Below are positions 44,375 through 58,419 of a DNA stretch of 64,000 nucleotides, piece by piece. Within the stretch, counting starts at the first letter, position 1. Every line of letters starts with the position of its first letter. A program made the translations under genes and the position numbers. Source of the DNA: Isoetes taiwanensis. Taxonomy: Eukaryota > Streptophyta > Lycopodiopsida > Isoetales > Isoetaceae. The notes beneath the pieces are model-generated. The model had not been told where the DNA came from. It saw only the letters and a program-made list of their open reading frames with translations, and made no database searches. The DNA lies in the NCBI GenBank assembly GCA_021234155.1, contig JAJEKV010000021.1, forward strand, positions 14,011,760-14,075,759, written 5' to 3'.

Positions 44375-44474
44375 TTTGATGCCCTCCAGCCAGTATGACC
44401 AATCCCAAGAAACTACACATTTTGATTAATGTGTGGTTTCATGGGGTTGATAAGACTGGCTAAAGAACATCAAA
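44375..44474. ncRNA. MIRNA-like foldback, 46-bp stem with 8-nt loop
   Basis: Arm 44,375-44,420 pairs with 44,429-44,474 around the loop TTTGATTA. Of 46 positions I count 36 Watson-Crick pairs, 2 G-U pairs and 8 mismatches, with no bulges. The best-paired parts are CCCAAGAAACTACACAT against ATGTGTGGTTTCATGGGG and the outer TTTGATG/CATCAAA. Size and imperfect pairing suit a plant MIRNA precursor or a decayed inverted repeat. No mature sequence was recognised and the strand is undecided. Confidence 0.45.
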
Positions 44475-44536
44475 GACCTCAAAATTCACAACATCACGCA
44501 GATGTTATGATATATTCATATTGTTTTTGAGTATCC

Positions 44537-44824
44537 TCATATACATACCTTTTTTAGACGTTCTTTTGGCCATGCTACAAATGTGCCCACACTTTCCCCT
44601 ACTGTATCGCCACCGGGATGTCTTCGTAGAAGAGCCTCATCTTCATAATTGCAATTTATAATTAAAATCTTACAGAAACTGTTTCCAAGAGGAACACCAT
44701 GACACATAGAACTTGGATTCAGATCTTCGACTTTATATAATCCTACTCGGCGCTTCAAGTTTGTTGTTAAAAGATAGCATTCTTCTCCGACACTGATAAA
44801 CAACCAGAATGCTAGAATTGACAT
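44537..44824 (-). pseudogene. DUF8039-like fragment
   Basis: A 95-codon frame. The central part (KVEDLNPSSMCHGVPLGNSF) and the end (VGESVGTFVAWPKERL) match the general pattern of DUF8039, a domain of plant CACTA-associated and Ulp1-linked proteins (G-x-PLG ... TV-x-D-A-x-G-T-x-VAWP). A splice acceptor or gene end could not be placed. It is probably an exon or remnant of a transposon gene. Confidence 0.45.
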
Positions 44825-45267
44825 TGGGAAAAAAAGAGGACGAAGGTGTGCATATTCGGAATGGAATCACAGTAACCTTAGTTCAACAGACATCGATTTA
44901 TCTTGGGTCGATTGATCTTGGGCGCTCGAGACGGGTCGATTGATCTTGGGCGCTCTAGACGAGTCGATTGATCTTGGACGGGTCGATTGAAGGCGCTCTG
45001 AGAGTGGGTGGCCGATTAGGTGGTAGTAGATTGCCACATATGCGTTTCTTGAAAATAAGAATTAATTGTTTTCTTGAAATTGCACTAAAAAGAAAAACAC
45101 ATTTTAAATTTGTAAATGAGCGGGACGGGCGGTTAATTCAGGCGGTATAATTTCAAAATGACGCGAATTTGAATTTACGGTTCTAAATCTGACGGCTTAG
45201 ATTATCAACGCATACATATAAGTTTAAACCAAAACCCCAGTCTCATATTATCCGCACTTGCAGTTCT

Positions 45268-45392
45268 ATGGCATCTAGAGGATCTGGCAGCCGCGGCCGA
45301 GGTGCAGGTAGAGGTGGGAGACATGCCAAAGCACAAATCCAAAGCCTGGAGCTTGCTGAACAAACAGAAAGCACAAATCCAGCAAGCGCCTC
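45268..45392 (+). CDS. Candidate first exon with an RGG-rich N-terminus
   Basis: ATG at 45,268 opens MASRGSGSRGRGAGRGGRHA followed by KAQIQSLELAEQTESTNPAS, then meets a good splice donor (CTCAG|GTATTA) after 45,392. A TATA-like ACATATAAG lies about 55 bp upstream. Arg-Gly-rich N-termini often bind RNA or nuclear proteins. No downstream exon was found before the repeat elements begin at 45.7 kb, so the gene is either interrupted or its next exon is beyond them. Confidence 0.4.
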
Positions 45393-45668
45393 AGGTATTA
45401 ATCAGCATTTTTGTTCTGTATTTTATTTCTGTGTCCTTCTTTTTGTTAGGTTTTTAGGATGTTTTTCTTTAATAGTAGAGTTATTATCCAATAAGAAGCA
45501 TATGTCCTCTAATACTTGAGTTCATATGTCCCAAAATGTATGCAAATAAATGCTTAATGTTATGCAAATATATGTATGTGTTCATGTTGTGTTTTCTTTT
45601 AATGCTGTATGCGCTGTTTCAAGCTTGTATACTTAGCTAAACAGTATTCAGTAGTTAGTTGTGCTTTT

Positions 45669-45689
45669 TATAGTTAGTTGTGTCCTGAG
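45669..45689. repeat. 21-bp direct repeat, left copy (flanking the 45.7-53.3 kb elements)
   Basis: The 21 bases beginning TATAGTTAGTTGTG and ending TCCTGAG recur exactly at 53,312-53,332, directly after the right end of the large element. The left copy lies 32 bp before the first recognised element end. It may be a long target duplication or ancestral sequence. Confidence 0.75.
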
Positions 45690-45721
45690 ATGAAGATTGA
45701 ACTCTTTAAGTTGTGCTTTTT

Positions 45722-46272
45722 ATTCTGGGAAAGGACTCGCAAGAGACACAAAACCGGCCGATAGGCTTGTCATTCATCACAACAGCAGTATACAATGTTT
45801 GGAAGAATAGAGAGGGGTAGCCGACCATAGGAACAATATCGGACTACCCCGTAAAAAGAAATGTGCACAGGCAATATAAAAGGGTAATGGCGACAACTTC
45901 TCATCGGGATAAAAAACCCCGCCCTTTCGGGTTTTCTAGGAAAACCCTAATGAGAAATGGTCGCCAACAACCTTGAATGTGTTGCCTGGAAAACCGAAAG
46001 AGATGAGTTGATGGCGAACACAAAATATAGCAGGACCCCAGAAGAGGGCGGAAGCCTGCAAGCAACACAAAAACCCCTAAAAAATACCCGTGAATGGTTA
46101 GAGAAAAGCAAACTCATGCCCTCACGCAGCAGGGCGGGAAGGGAGGGAAGCAACGAGAATAGAAGAAGAGCTGCTGTGAGAAGACACCGATAACCGGTGC
46201 GAAAGAGGAAATAGCCTTATATAGCAGCTCGTCCTTTCCCAGAATGGCGATCCGATGGCTCGGATCGATGCT
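45722..46272 (-). mobile_element. Short hairpin-ended non-coding element (copy A, 551 bp)
   Basis: The left end is ATTCTGGGAAAGGACTCGC (45,722); the right end holds the inverse block GTCCTTTCCCAGAAT (46,231-46,245) and the hairpin CGATCCGA-TGGC-TCGGATCG (46,248-46,267). A TATA-like CTATATAAGG reads on the minus strand at 46,215-46,224. The last 130 bp match the end of copy B (53.18-53.31 kb) with about three transitions, and the first 40 bp match the start of copy B. No protein could be recognised. It looks like an internally deleted sibling of copy B, joined to it head to tail. Confidence 0.65.
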
Positions 46273-46431
46273 ATTCTGGGAAAGGACTCGCAAGAGACAC
46301 AAAACCGGCCGACTGCCAAAGAACTTCCTTAACTATAAGCCGAGGGCGTAAAACCTGCAAGCAACACAAAGAACTCGAAAAAACGCCCGTGAATGGTTAG
46401 AGAAAATTCAACATGAAGCAGAAAAAGAGAG

Positions 46432-46830
46432 CATCACCCCAATAGGGTGGAGAACAGCAGCACCCAACGGGTGGAAAACAATTATGTAGAAAGAAATATG
46501 CGTCACCCTCGAGGTGGAAATAAACAGCATCACCCGCAGGTGGAGATAGCATCACCCAACGGGTGGAAAACAATTATGCATCACCCAACGGGTGGAAAAC
46601 AATTACGTAAAAAGAAATATGCGTCACCCTGGAGGTAGAAATAAACAGCATCACCCGCAGGTGGAAATAGCATCACCACCTTGGTGGAAAAAAGCGTCAC
46701 CCAACGGGTGGATAACAATCATGTAAAAAGAAATATGCATTGCAAAATAATGCTAGACAATGTTATCTACAACATCACTAAAGATGATGAATGTCACCAT
46801 CACGGTGGAAAAAAACAGCACCACCCAACG
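46432..46830. repeat. Array of about 12 very short hairpins (CACCC-loop-GGGTG type)
   Basis: Copies start at 46,434, 46,461, 46,504, 46,531, 46,553, 46,582, 46,625, 46,652, 46,674, 46,698 and 46,795, with a partial one near 46,820. Most read CATCACCCnnnGGGTGGAAA. CACCCAACGGGTG occurs four times; other cores are CACCCTCGAGGTG, CACCCGCAGGTG, CACCACCTTGGTGG and CACCATCACGGTG. Most variants stay self-complementary, and the spacers (AACAATTATG, AAGAAATATGCG, AATAAACAG) are shared. Confidence 0.85.
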
Positions 46831-46935
46831 AAAAAACGGTCCATAAAAAAACGCGACATCTAGAGAAAGATAAGCATCAATGTAAAACCATAAAAAAGAA
46901 CATCAAGCACGAAACAAACTAAAAGTGGCCATTAA

Positions 46936-47296
46936 AATGTGCCCAATATAACAGCTTGTATATAACAACGTAAAACACGCCATGTCTAGATAAAGAGAAG
47001 CAAAAAAAGGAAAAAATGATCCAATAGAAACCCATGTCGCAAAATCTCAATGTGGTACCAATGCAATATGCATCATATCCAGATAAAGTTAAATAGCAAC
47101 ACCATGCACAAATTAGAATGTGCCCAATACAATATCTTGTGGACAACAACGTAGGACACCCCATATCTAAATAAAGAGAAGCATAAAAATGAAAGATAAT
47201 CCAATATAAACCCATGTCGGAAAATCTCAATGCAGTGCCAAACGCAATATGCATCCTATCTAGATAAAGCCAAATAGCAAATATGCCAAAGATATG
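46936..47296. repeat. Two-copy tandem duplication, period 181 bp
   Basis: Units begin AATGTGCCCAATAYAA and end GATAAAGYYAAATAGCAA (46,936-47,116 and 47,117-47,296). The copies have diverged by many transitions. Confidence 0.75.
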
Positions 47297-48672
47297 TAAT
47301 GAGCATACCAAATAGAAAAAGATCCGCTACAAGTGCAAAAACCCTCAATAGACAGCCAGAACCGCCAGGTGTGGAATTGGGTCGCAAAGCACATAGCGGG
47401 AGGAGAAGAAAAGGAGCGCCACCACCACCCAAGCAATCGGATAGGATGAGGGCCGCCGGAGGCGCTGAAGGATAGTGACGAGCCAGGCATGCGAACGAAG
47501 GCAAGCGAGCTAAAGAAAACATATGAGCGCGGGCAAGTGGGTCTCGTTTGGAGTGCTGTGGGGAGAAAGGGAACCGTGGTCCAAAGAGTCCGTTCAAGCG
47601 CCGAGGGAAGCTTCGCTGACGAATTTGGAGAACGAAGAGTGCGAAGCGCAGCCGTGGAGAGAAAAGCGGTTGAAGAAGAAGAGCCAAAACCGCCGCTATG
47701 GACGGCATCACCAATGACCAAAAGGGAGGAACATTAGAGAACAAAAACAATGAAAAGAAAAGGACGCCGCCACGATGATGAATCGAAGGAAGGGCCCGGC
47801 ATAGTTGACTGATTTGAATACAAATGCCGGACCGAAGTCCGTGAATGGGGCTACGGACCGAAGTCCAAGAATGTGGCTATTATCCCTTCCGAACCTGTGG
47901 CCAATATCTAGAGGGAGATAAGTCAACAAAGGAACCCCTCATCATGGATCCCCAAAAAGAATAAACAATAACGATAATTAAGAAGGACGAATAACAAGTA
48001 ACCGAGATAATAAGGCAAAGAGGAAACTTACGCATAGGAATGCAAAAATGCATAGACATAAAGATCGAACGAGAAACATGGAGCTGTTGAGTAGAGTCGC
48101 ACACCACGTAACGAGCGCGAGAGGACGAGGACTGCCAGCAACCGTGAGTACGAACCTCAACATGTGGACCCTGCATATCGAGCAAAAAACGGAGGAAACG
48201 GGAAAGAATGATAAACACTAGGGGCTAAAAGAACATGAAAAGTCAACCATGCCTAATAAAGCAACGTCTCGAAACTTACACAATGAGTATGTAACATCAT
48301 ATATAGGAAGCAAAGCTATGCACGAAAAATCAGCCTACTACGAAAAGTGGAGCTAACGAAAACGAAGAAGCTCCCAAATCCATAAAATTGGTATACTGAA
48401 CAATATCACCCGTCACCCATGTTCCAGAATAGAAAATATAACTTCATGAAGCAACAAATAAGTGCGCTAATCAAGTGAACAAAGGAACCAACAAACACTA
48501 GAGCTCCCCGATGATCACGCCAAAAAAGAAGAAAAAATCTTAAACACAACCCCCAAATATTTAAAACCCAGTATCGGACCAAACCAAATATAGAATATAC
48601 ACATAAGAAATTTAGCCACAAGGGAGAAAGAGGTGGAAAATATGTCACAAAATACTTGAATGGAACAGAAGA

Positions 48673-48742
48673 ACGACAAGAGGAGAGAGAGAGAGATAGA
48701 TAGATAGTATTTTAGAGAGAGAGAGAGAGAGAGAAATGAAAT

Positions 48743-48765
<23 letters not shown>
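48673..48765 (-). repeat. (GA)n / (GATA)n / (GAAAT)n run at the LINE T2 3' end
   Basis: GAGAGAGAGAGAGATAGATAGATAG, a second GA run (48,715-48,735), then GAAATGAAATGAAAATGAAAT up to about 48,765. On the minus strand the LINE therefore ends in (CATTT)n and then (CT)n. Confidence 0.85.
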
Positions 48766-50299
<1,534 letters not shown>

Positions 50300-50626
50300 C
50301 AAAACCTCCAAGCCGCTGAGTTGGTTCACGGGCTAACGAGCTTAATGGAGCGCAACAATAAAATGAGGCGAACTGCATAAACTATAAGCCCAGCCGCCAC
50401 GAAAAACTCCAGGGGTCGAGCGGGGCACGAAGCACGTAGCGAGGGTGAGACGAAGAGGAGCGCCAATGACCAAGCGCAAGAAGAAATGGAACATGTAGAC
50501 TGCACCCACGAGCGATTAAGGAGAACAAGAACGTGCATAATGGCGAAGCGGCAAACTGCAAAACGACAAGCACTCAAAAGGAGGTGAGCGATTAGAAACG
50601 ATTCCGGAAAAAAGAGAGGACAGCAT

Positions 50627-50663
50627 CACCCAGGGGGTGGAGAAAAGCATCACCCAGCGGGTG
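50627..50663. repeat. Two more CACCC/GGGTG hairpins of the 46.4-46.8 kb type
   Basis: CACCCAGGGGGTG (50,627-50,639) and CACCCAGCGGGTG (50,651-50,663), each within CATCACCC ... GGGTGGA, nearly 4 kb from the main array. Confidence 0.8.
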
Positions 50664-50757
50664 GAAGAAAAAACAAGATAAACCACAACAACTATGGGAA
50701 ACCTAGAATGTAGAAGATAATACCACCCGAATAACGTATACCACCTGAGCCAAGTGT

Positions 50758-51250
50758 AGTGCATCACACATAAGATACAAACACAGGTGCAAAAGATAAA
50801 ACCCAAACCACCATGAAGAAATCCTAAACACAGAAAAGAATGCCACATATAACCACATGGGAACCACAATATAAAAAATAACATACAAAAGAGATACATG
50901 TCGGAGAAATAACACGCAATTGAGGCCATACTGCAACCGACCATGGAACTGGAATGCATCAATATAAAAAAGACAAATGCAACCCGGAAGATGGTAGCCA
51001 CAAATCTATAGGCAATAACAAGATAATAAACGCAGAGACTGCAGCGTAGAATTATGAAAACAAGACAACATCCCAAGTAAATGACCACAAGACGAAAACG
51101 AGGTAAAAAGTGAGCCATAACATAAACAAGAGAAAAACAGCGCGAGGAGAGCATAGACCCATTTAAATAGTATGGTGCATCGAATCCACGATAAAAACAC
51201 AAGTGCAAAGAAGAAAAAATCCGAAAACAACCATGAAAAAGCCTCAAATT
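50758..51250. repeat. Diverged long-period repeat (about 416 bp) in element B
   Basis: GTGCATCACACATAAGATAC ... CACAGGTGCAAAAGA ... ACCACCATGAAGAAATCC near 50,758 recurs as GTGCATCGAATCCACGATAA ... CACAAGTGCAAAGAA ... ACAACCATGAAAAAGCC near 51,174. Two copies were seen. Confidence 0.5.
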
Positions 51251-52737
51251 CCAAGGATAATGTCACCTATATAAAAACTAGAGGTCCATCAACTTGGAAA
51301 AGATAACATGGGAGGGAAAAACCACCCCCCTAAAACAAAAGCCCCTAGATGCCTCATATTCTAATGCAATTATGAGAAAAACATAACAATCAAAAACCCC
51401 GCATAGGAAAAAGAAAAGGGACATCCAAATGATAGAAAATATAATATAAATGTGACTCGTAATTCCCTCCGAGGGTATATGTAAAGGGGGCATAAGATAA
51501 CCTATGTAACCATTACAAAAACCAAAGGCTATGAAAAGGCCAGATAAGTAAAATAGGGAGCATAAGACAAATAGTAACCGATGGAGAAAATATGTTGAAA
51601 AGAGGAACAAACGCCAGATAAATGAGATGATCCAATGAATATAGACAACCGTGGATTTAAGCATGAATAACGGAGCCATGGTGCCAAGAAGGATGAAATG
51701 TAGAGGATGACTTAGCAACTTCTTAATAGAGAAAGAAATTGAATGTCCCAAGTGTGAAGATGACATATGATCGCTAAGAATAATGAATGAATGTATATGA
51801 GCCGATGGATTGGACTACAGGTTGTGCAAAAATGAAAAGAATATATCACCCTTGAACTTGGGAATATACAAAGAAAAAAAATAAGAAACATAAGTTAGCA
51901 AGAACGTCGAACATGACCAATTCAAAGCTAAAGCAACAAATCAACATGACTCAACCCTGATGTAGATGATAAGAGGCCATGCCTTACATCAAGCTAAACA
52001 ACAACTTGAATGGACAACACCATGGTGTAGAAGGTAATAAGGCACTAACCCAACAGAGACTCATAAACATCGATAGAGGAACTTGATTGAAAATATAGAG
52101 AAAATGCGAAAAAACTTGCCGGTGCAAAAATCCTGTGTAACAAGAGCCAGCAGCCAATAGGGTTCCTGCGCTGGACTAGAAAAGCTTGAAAGAAGGCAGA
52201 CCGCGGTGAAGACGAGACGGAGGTATTCTACCCAGCAACGAGTTTAATCAATTAAAATAAGTTTCGACAGTTAAAAAAGAAACAAACTAGGAGGGATACC
52301 GGATGAACGTAACCCCTAATGAAGAAGGCAACGGAATGGAGAAAAGATCAGGCCGGCCGGATCAGGGAGAAGGGAAAAAGCTTAGGCCAGAGATTAGGAA
52401 TGGCAGAAAGAAGCGAGAGTAGGCAGATCGTGAGCCAAGGAGCAGGTCTGTGAGAACAGGTGGAGAGATGGTTCGTCATCAAAAAAATTTTTCTCCGGTG
52501 CTACATGCTGGATATATCCATGCTCTAACCTGTAACGATCTGCGCCAAACCGCCATACTTCGTTGAAATGCTTCACGAGTCTAGTCTAGTAGGTTGGAGA
52601 TGCCATTCGAATCTTGAATATAGATCCGTAGACAAAAGATGCAAAACAGCCCCCCTTGTTGCTTGGTGCAGACCTTTTGGTTCAGGATAAGCAACAACAA
52701 ATCGAGTGTGCTCAGCATTCGAGTTTTTGCAGGAATT

Positions 52738-52904
52738 CTAGTGATTGACGGGGCTGATAAAAATCCTAGTGATTGACGGGGCTGATCTCTAGCCAAAAAA
52801 TATTGTATCATCCCTTTGTTGCTGAAACCTGCAAAAAAACAACGGAAGATTGTTGAAATTGATAGAATCAACGCAAGCCAAAAAATATTGTATCATCCCT
52901 TTGT
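52738..52904. repeat. Two interleaved short direct repeats
   Basis: CTAGTGATTGACGGGGCTGA occurs from 52,738 and 52,766 (28 bp apart). AGCCAAAAAATATTGTATCA with the following TCCCTTTGT occurs from 52,791 and 52,876 (85 bp apart). Confidence 0.85.
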
Positions 52905-53254
52905 AATGAATCCGCCATGTGCGAACTCGAAGGCAATAAATCTAAAGAAAAGTAATGAATCTAAGGATTTGACCACTCCGCCATGCATGCCTTATCATAC
53001 TGCATCATACCGTAAGGACGAGAAGGAGATAGAAACTAATGAAACATCTGATGGCAAGAAAAAGCTTTTGAAGGGAAAGAAGAAGAAGATGCATTGAAGC
53101 AAGGAGAAACAAAAGGGGAATGAGAAGATTCATGAAAAGAAGCGGGAAAACAAAGAGTGGGTGTAGTGGCGGGAACGAAGAAACAAGAAGCAACGAGAAT
53201 AGAAGAAGAACTGCTGTGAGAAGACGCCGATAACCGGTGCGAAAGAGGAAGTAG

Positions 53255-53307
53255 CCTTATATAGCAGCTCGTCCTTTCCCAGAATGGCGATCCGATGGCT
53301 CGGATCG
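53255..53307 (-). promoter_or_regulatory. Probable promoter at the hairpin end of element B
   Basis: Read on the minus strand: hairpin (53,288-53,307), CCATTCTGGGAAAGGACGAG, then the TATA-like CTATATAAGG (53,255-53,264). The same order and spacing occur at 46,215-46,267 and, in diverged form, at 673-757. This conservation is the evidence; transcription is inferred. Confidence 0.4.
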
Positions 53308-53311
53308 ATGC

Positions 53312-53332
53312 TATAGTTAGTTGTGTCCTGAG
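53312..53332. repeat. 21-bp direct repeat, right copy
   Basis: Exact copy of 45,669-45,689, starting directly after the last element end. Confidence 0.75.
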
Positions 53333-53930
53333 CATTTTGATTCGAACAGCACTAAAATTTCAATCTATAGATTTCGTTATCGTTCGTGATGGTACGAAAT
53401 AATAAGCAATTTCCCACTTTTTATATTACCAACATTCTGTCATAATATGGGTGATTTGCATCGAATATTTGAATGCCCTTCCATTTCAACACAAAATGCA
53501 TCTTCCTAGCCCGTAAATGAACTCAGTGCAAAAGTGTGGCTAATTCAATATAATGGTCAATAAAAGGCTTATACGACGCGATTTTGGAATATACATAATC
53601 CCAATTTAATTGAATGATGGTTCATAGGCTTCAATAGTTCTGGCTGGATCTGCAAAGGCATGTTAATCACAGCCATAGGAAGCTGCTAGATTGTCCTAGC
53701 CAGGGTAGTACAGATGTTAGATCTAAATGGGCAAAGAAGATTTGCAGAGCTTGTGAAGATGGACCATGTATGAATATCCACCTAAACAACTGGGGGGCCA
53801 AGGGGGGATTTAATGAAGGTCAATCATTGTTATGTATCGTAATTTATTACAATGGTTGTTATGTATTAGGGTGTTATGTGGAAGAATATTTCTTTTTTGT
53901 TCAAGGATGTTAATCTTTATTTAAATAAAA
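53333..53930. other. Stretch without a recognisable gene
   Basis: No supported coding sequence or clear repeat was seen. It may be intron or flanking DNA of the locus that received the elements. Confidence 0.5.
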
Positions 53931-54760
53931 GTCAAATACAATTAAAGATGTAAAGTAGGGAATAAAATCTCAGAGCATAACCATGGAGACCCACTGAATG
54001 AAGTAACTTGCCTATGCATAAGAGCGCACATCTACTAAATAAAAAGCCTGACTTTATAACTTCGTCCAGGTACTTGGGTAAATTTCCAAAAGCACTTGTT
54101 GACTTGTTAATGACACCTGAAAATGGGAGAACAACCAATCCCTTACATGTCTAAGATGGCTACACGTGAAAAAGCAATTCTCAATGGTCTCAAATCTCTG
54201 CTTATATACTGGACACAGATCTGGTATTCTATGGTCAAATATGTGGACAAGAACATTAACTTGAAGACATCTGTGAAGAATCGGCCACCAAAGTATAGCC
54301 CACTTTTGGGCGAAGTAGCTTATCCCATGCCTAGGTCCACATCTGTTGCCATTGAGGAGGGAGTTGGAAGGGGGCACTTATTAGGAGAAGGAAGAACATC
54401 AGTATCAAGCAATAGCTTATGCATAGAGTTTACAAGTTTGCGCTCTTTAACCTCCCGATGGCACCTCCGCATCAAGATATCTCTTGTTGTGGAAAAATAG
54501 GTTGCAGATATTCAACAACTTTTTGCCAAAAAAACTCTATACCCCAACAAGAACTTTAACTAAAAGCCTCCCATATCAGCAAATGGCCTGAACTATGCCA
54601 CGCTGCAATTGTTAAGACTCCAGCCATTTTCCACCATCTTTTAGTCAATAGATGTATAGTAACACAAAGCAGTGCATTGCCAGCCAAGGGAATCCACCAA
54701 CAAGGGGCAGTCAACTGAGCACAAGCAGTTGGGTTGATATGAAATAACTTTCTTTACTTT
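53931..54760 (-). pseudogene. LINE-A-type C-terminal remnant with zf-RVT
   Basis: The best part is minus-strand 54,054-54,377: SYFAQKWAILWWPILHRCLQ, VLVHIFDHRIPDLCPVY and RFETIENCFFTCSHLRHVRD. This is the zf-RVT pattern at the end of plant L1-type LINEs, and WAILWWPILHRCLQVN resembles the same part of LINE-A (near 1,200). The upstream minus-strand sequence to 54,760 continues the LINE in several broken frames. RT proper is absent. Confidence 0.65.
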
Positions 54761-55240
54761 GTGCTAGGAAGAGTATAATAGAATAGTATTTCTAACATCC
54801 CTTGAAAATGATCAAGCAAATTGACAATGAACAGGCAACATTGCTCATGTAATTCAAAGGATAACCCTTCATTCGTTGGCATTAGCATCTTGTTACATAG
54901 ATATAGTCATCCATATCTGTGTATCTGTATTCACGAGCCATTGAGTGTGCAAGAAATATTATTATTTTTAATGTGCCTTTTTGGAGCAAGTGAACAATAC
55001 AAAAAGAAGACAATAAGGTGGATAACAACACCTCGCTACAAAATGACAACTATATATTCATGCAAACATGTAGGTTAGGTATCAAAGCGTGTTTTTCATA
55101 AAAACTTGAAATTGATTGATACATACGAAGACACACAACCCCATTCAAAAGGTTGACCCTTTATTGGTGCCTTCTTTTTTACACCATAAACTTCATGCAG
55201 CTTCTTTATGAGTAACACACAAGATGCCAAGAACGTGGAA
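54761..55240. other. AT-rich stretch without a recognisable gene
   Basis: Nothing was identified apart from short unconserved frames. Confidence 0.5.
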
Positions 55241-55242
55241 AA

Positions 55243-55615
55243 ATATTGAACTAAACGTACAAATACAGGTATGGAAGTGTGATTAGGCGTCGTATTTTGA
55301 GTTTGTGCTCAACATATTCACATGGGTATACAATTTTGATTATTGAACATGACTATATACGAGGGAGATTAGAAGAGAAGAGACAAGAAAGAAAAGGTGG
55401 CAAGAATAATGATAATGATGGCTATGTAGTATTGAATTGAATGTACAAATAAAGGTATGGAAGTGGGATTAGGTGTCGTGTTTTGAGTTTGTGCTCAACA
55501 TATTCACATGAGTATACAATTTTGATTATCGAATATGACTATATACGAGGGCGATTAGAAGAGAAGAAACAAGAAAGAAAAGGTGGCGGCAACAATGATA
55601 ATGATGGCTATGTTT
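55243..55615. repeat. Two-copy tandem duplication, period 186 bp
   Basis: Units from about 55,243 and 55,429 both read ATTGAA ... CGTAC/TGTAC, AAATAMAGGTATGGAAGTG, then TTTGAGTTTGTGCTCAACAT and AGAAAGAAAAGGTGGC. Identity is roughly 90%. The second copy is followed by CTATGTTTATGATACT. Confidence 0.85.
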
Positions 55616-55660
55616 ATGATACTACTAAGTGCAACAATCATGATAGGGGGGCAAACATAA

Positions 55661-55687
55661 AGAATAGAATAGAATAGAATAGAATAG
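55661..55687. repeat. (AGAAT)n microsatellite
   Basis: Five and a half units of AGAAT, that is (TATTC)n on the minus strand, the same motif as the LINE tail at 62,811. Confidence 0.85.
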
Positions 55688-55787
55688 GTTGAGAAACATG
55701 AGTTATCTCTCCATCACACCTACAACATAACAGCAGTTCGAGTGGCAGGACTAGGGGAGATGAATCAACAACTCAGTTCAGGTCTAT

Positions 55788-57230
<1,443 letters not shown>

Positions 57231-57790
57231 ATGCTACAATTTTCGATGATTACTCATACCGCACTGCCTTACTTAATTGCACAATCACCCTTCCTACTAG
57301 AGTCCCTGGCTCTTCCTATTGACCCCTTTAATTGGTTTTACAAATGTATATTCCATTATTTGTTGATCTAACGTGATAATTTATCCTTGAATTTTGTCTA
57401 CAATTTATATTATTCATGTCTATGTGAGTATGTGTGTTAAGAATAATGATTTGTTTATTTCTTTTGCTCGCTCTCATACTTAGTCTCATGTTTGTTCCCA
57501 TGTTTGAAATTTTTTGTTTTGGTGTGTTATGAGAGATGTGATTTGAAAAAAAAAAATAACCATTCAAAAAACATTAGCAAGTTCATGAATAACATATAAA
57601 ACGTCACAAATCCCATAACACACCAAAACAAAAAAAATTCAATTTTTTTTCTTCAATGCAAAACAAAGCTAACAACGCCCGGCCATCATAACATCATCTC
57701 TCCTAAAATAAGGAATGAAATTGGCTCAAAAAATAAACTATCTAACCTACCTATCTTATTTTAAATGTCTTCATTGAAGCTTACTGCACT
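57231..57790. other. AT-rich stretch without a recognisable gene
   Basis: Only low-complexity frames occur. A partial inverted similarity exists between CACACCAAAACAAAAAA (about 57,620) and TTTTTTGTTTTGGTGTG (about 57,510). Confidence 0.5.
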
Positions 57791-57812
57791 ACAATGATCC
57801 TTTGCATACAGT

Positions 57813-58419
57813 TTGCAATGCTGCCTTTTGCATGCCTTCTGGCTTTTTCAGCTATGGCTAAGCTCTGAAAGTAACAAGCCTTTCAACACTCCCCTTTATT
57901 GCATGCACATGTCCTGTACTGCAAAGAATACTGAATCCTCCGGGCAGGTTCCGTCTTCCATAGATAGTCTCGAGCAAGATAGAGGCCTGAATCTGTGTAT
58001 AGTGGGGCTAGGTATAAGCATGCTAGGGTGATAAAAAAAAGGGTCATTCGAACACATTACATATTAGGTTATGTATTTTAACATATTAGGTTAGTTGCCA
58101 TCATTAAAGAAAATGTCATTATTCGAGTGTACCAAAAATTTCCTCTATTTTGTTCCCCCTGTGGGAATCTTTAAAACATTCCTCGGTCCTTACTTTGCAG
58201 CCCCCTCCTCTTTAGTCTACATACATGTTCAGCCTTTTTCTTTATGTACATATTGTGAACAATCTTTTGGTATGAATCCAGTGGTTCTGGTACCTTGCAG
58301 ACATCCTTATTGTCTCCTGTGTATATCCTATCTTGCTAGCACAAAGATTTCATGTGTTGATCCTGATTGCTCATGGAATAGCAATTTGCCTGTAGCACTT
58401 GGATTGCTTGCAACAAAAG
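57813..58419 (+). pseudogene. RING-Ulp1 gene: RING-HC exon and possible upstream exon
   Basis: The frame 58,095-58,424 holds a full C3HC4 RING: CTYC, then VPCRHPYCLLC, then CVDPDC, followed by SWNSNLPVALGLLATK and a donor AAAG|GTTAGT (58,419/58,420). The exon start is uncertain (acceptors such as TTTGCAG near 58,201 are possible). An upstream frame (57,813-58,021; FNTPLYCMHMSCTAKNTESS) may be an earlier exon. RING-HC fingers usually act as ubiquitin E3 ligases. It is in the same strand and splice-compatible orientation as the protease exons downstream. Confidence 0.5.

Noticed and set aside
47256-47750. Overlapping minus-strand frames of 164 and 153 codons
   Set aside because: The GC-rich part of element B keeps several frames open at once; no domain was recognised and the plus strand is equally open.
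50516-51766. Long minus-strand open frames of 243 and 162 codons rich in Phe, Cys, Tyr and Leu
   Set aside because: They translate the pyrimidine-rich strand of element B; composition explains the open frame, overlapping frames are also open, and no motif is present.
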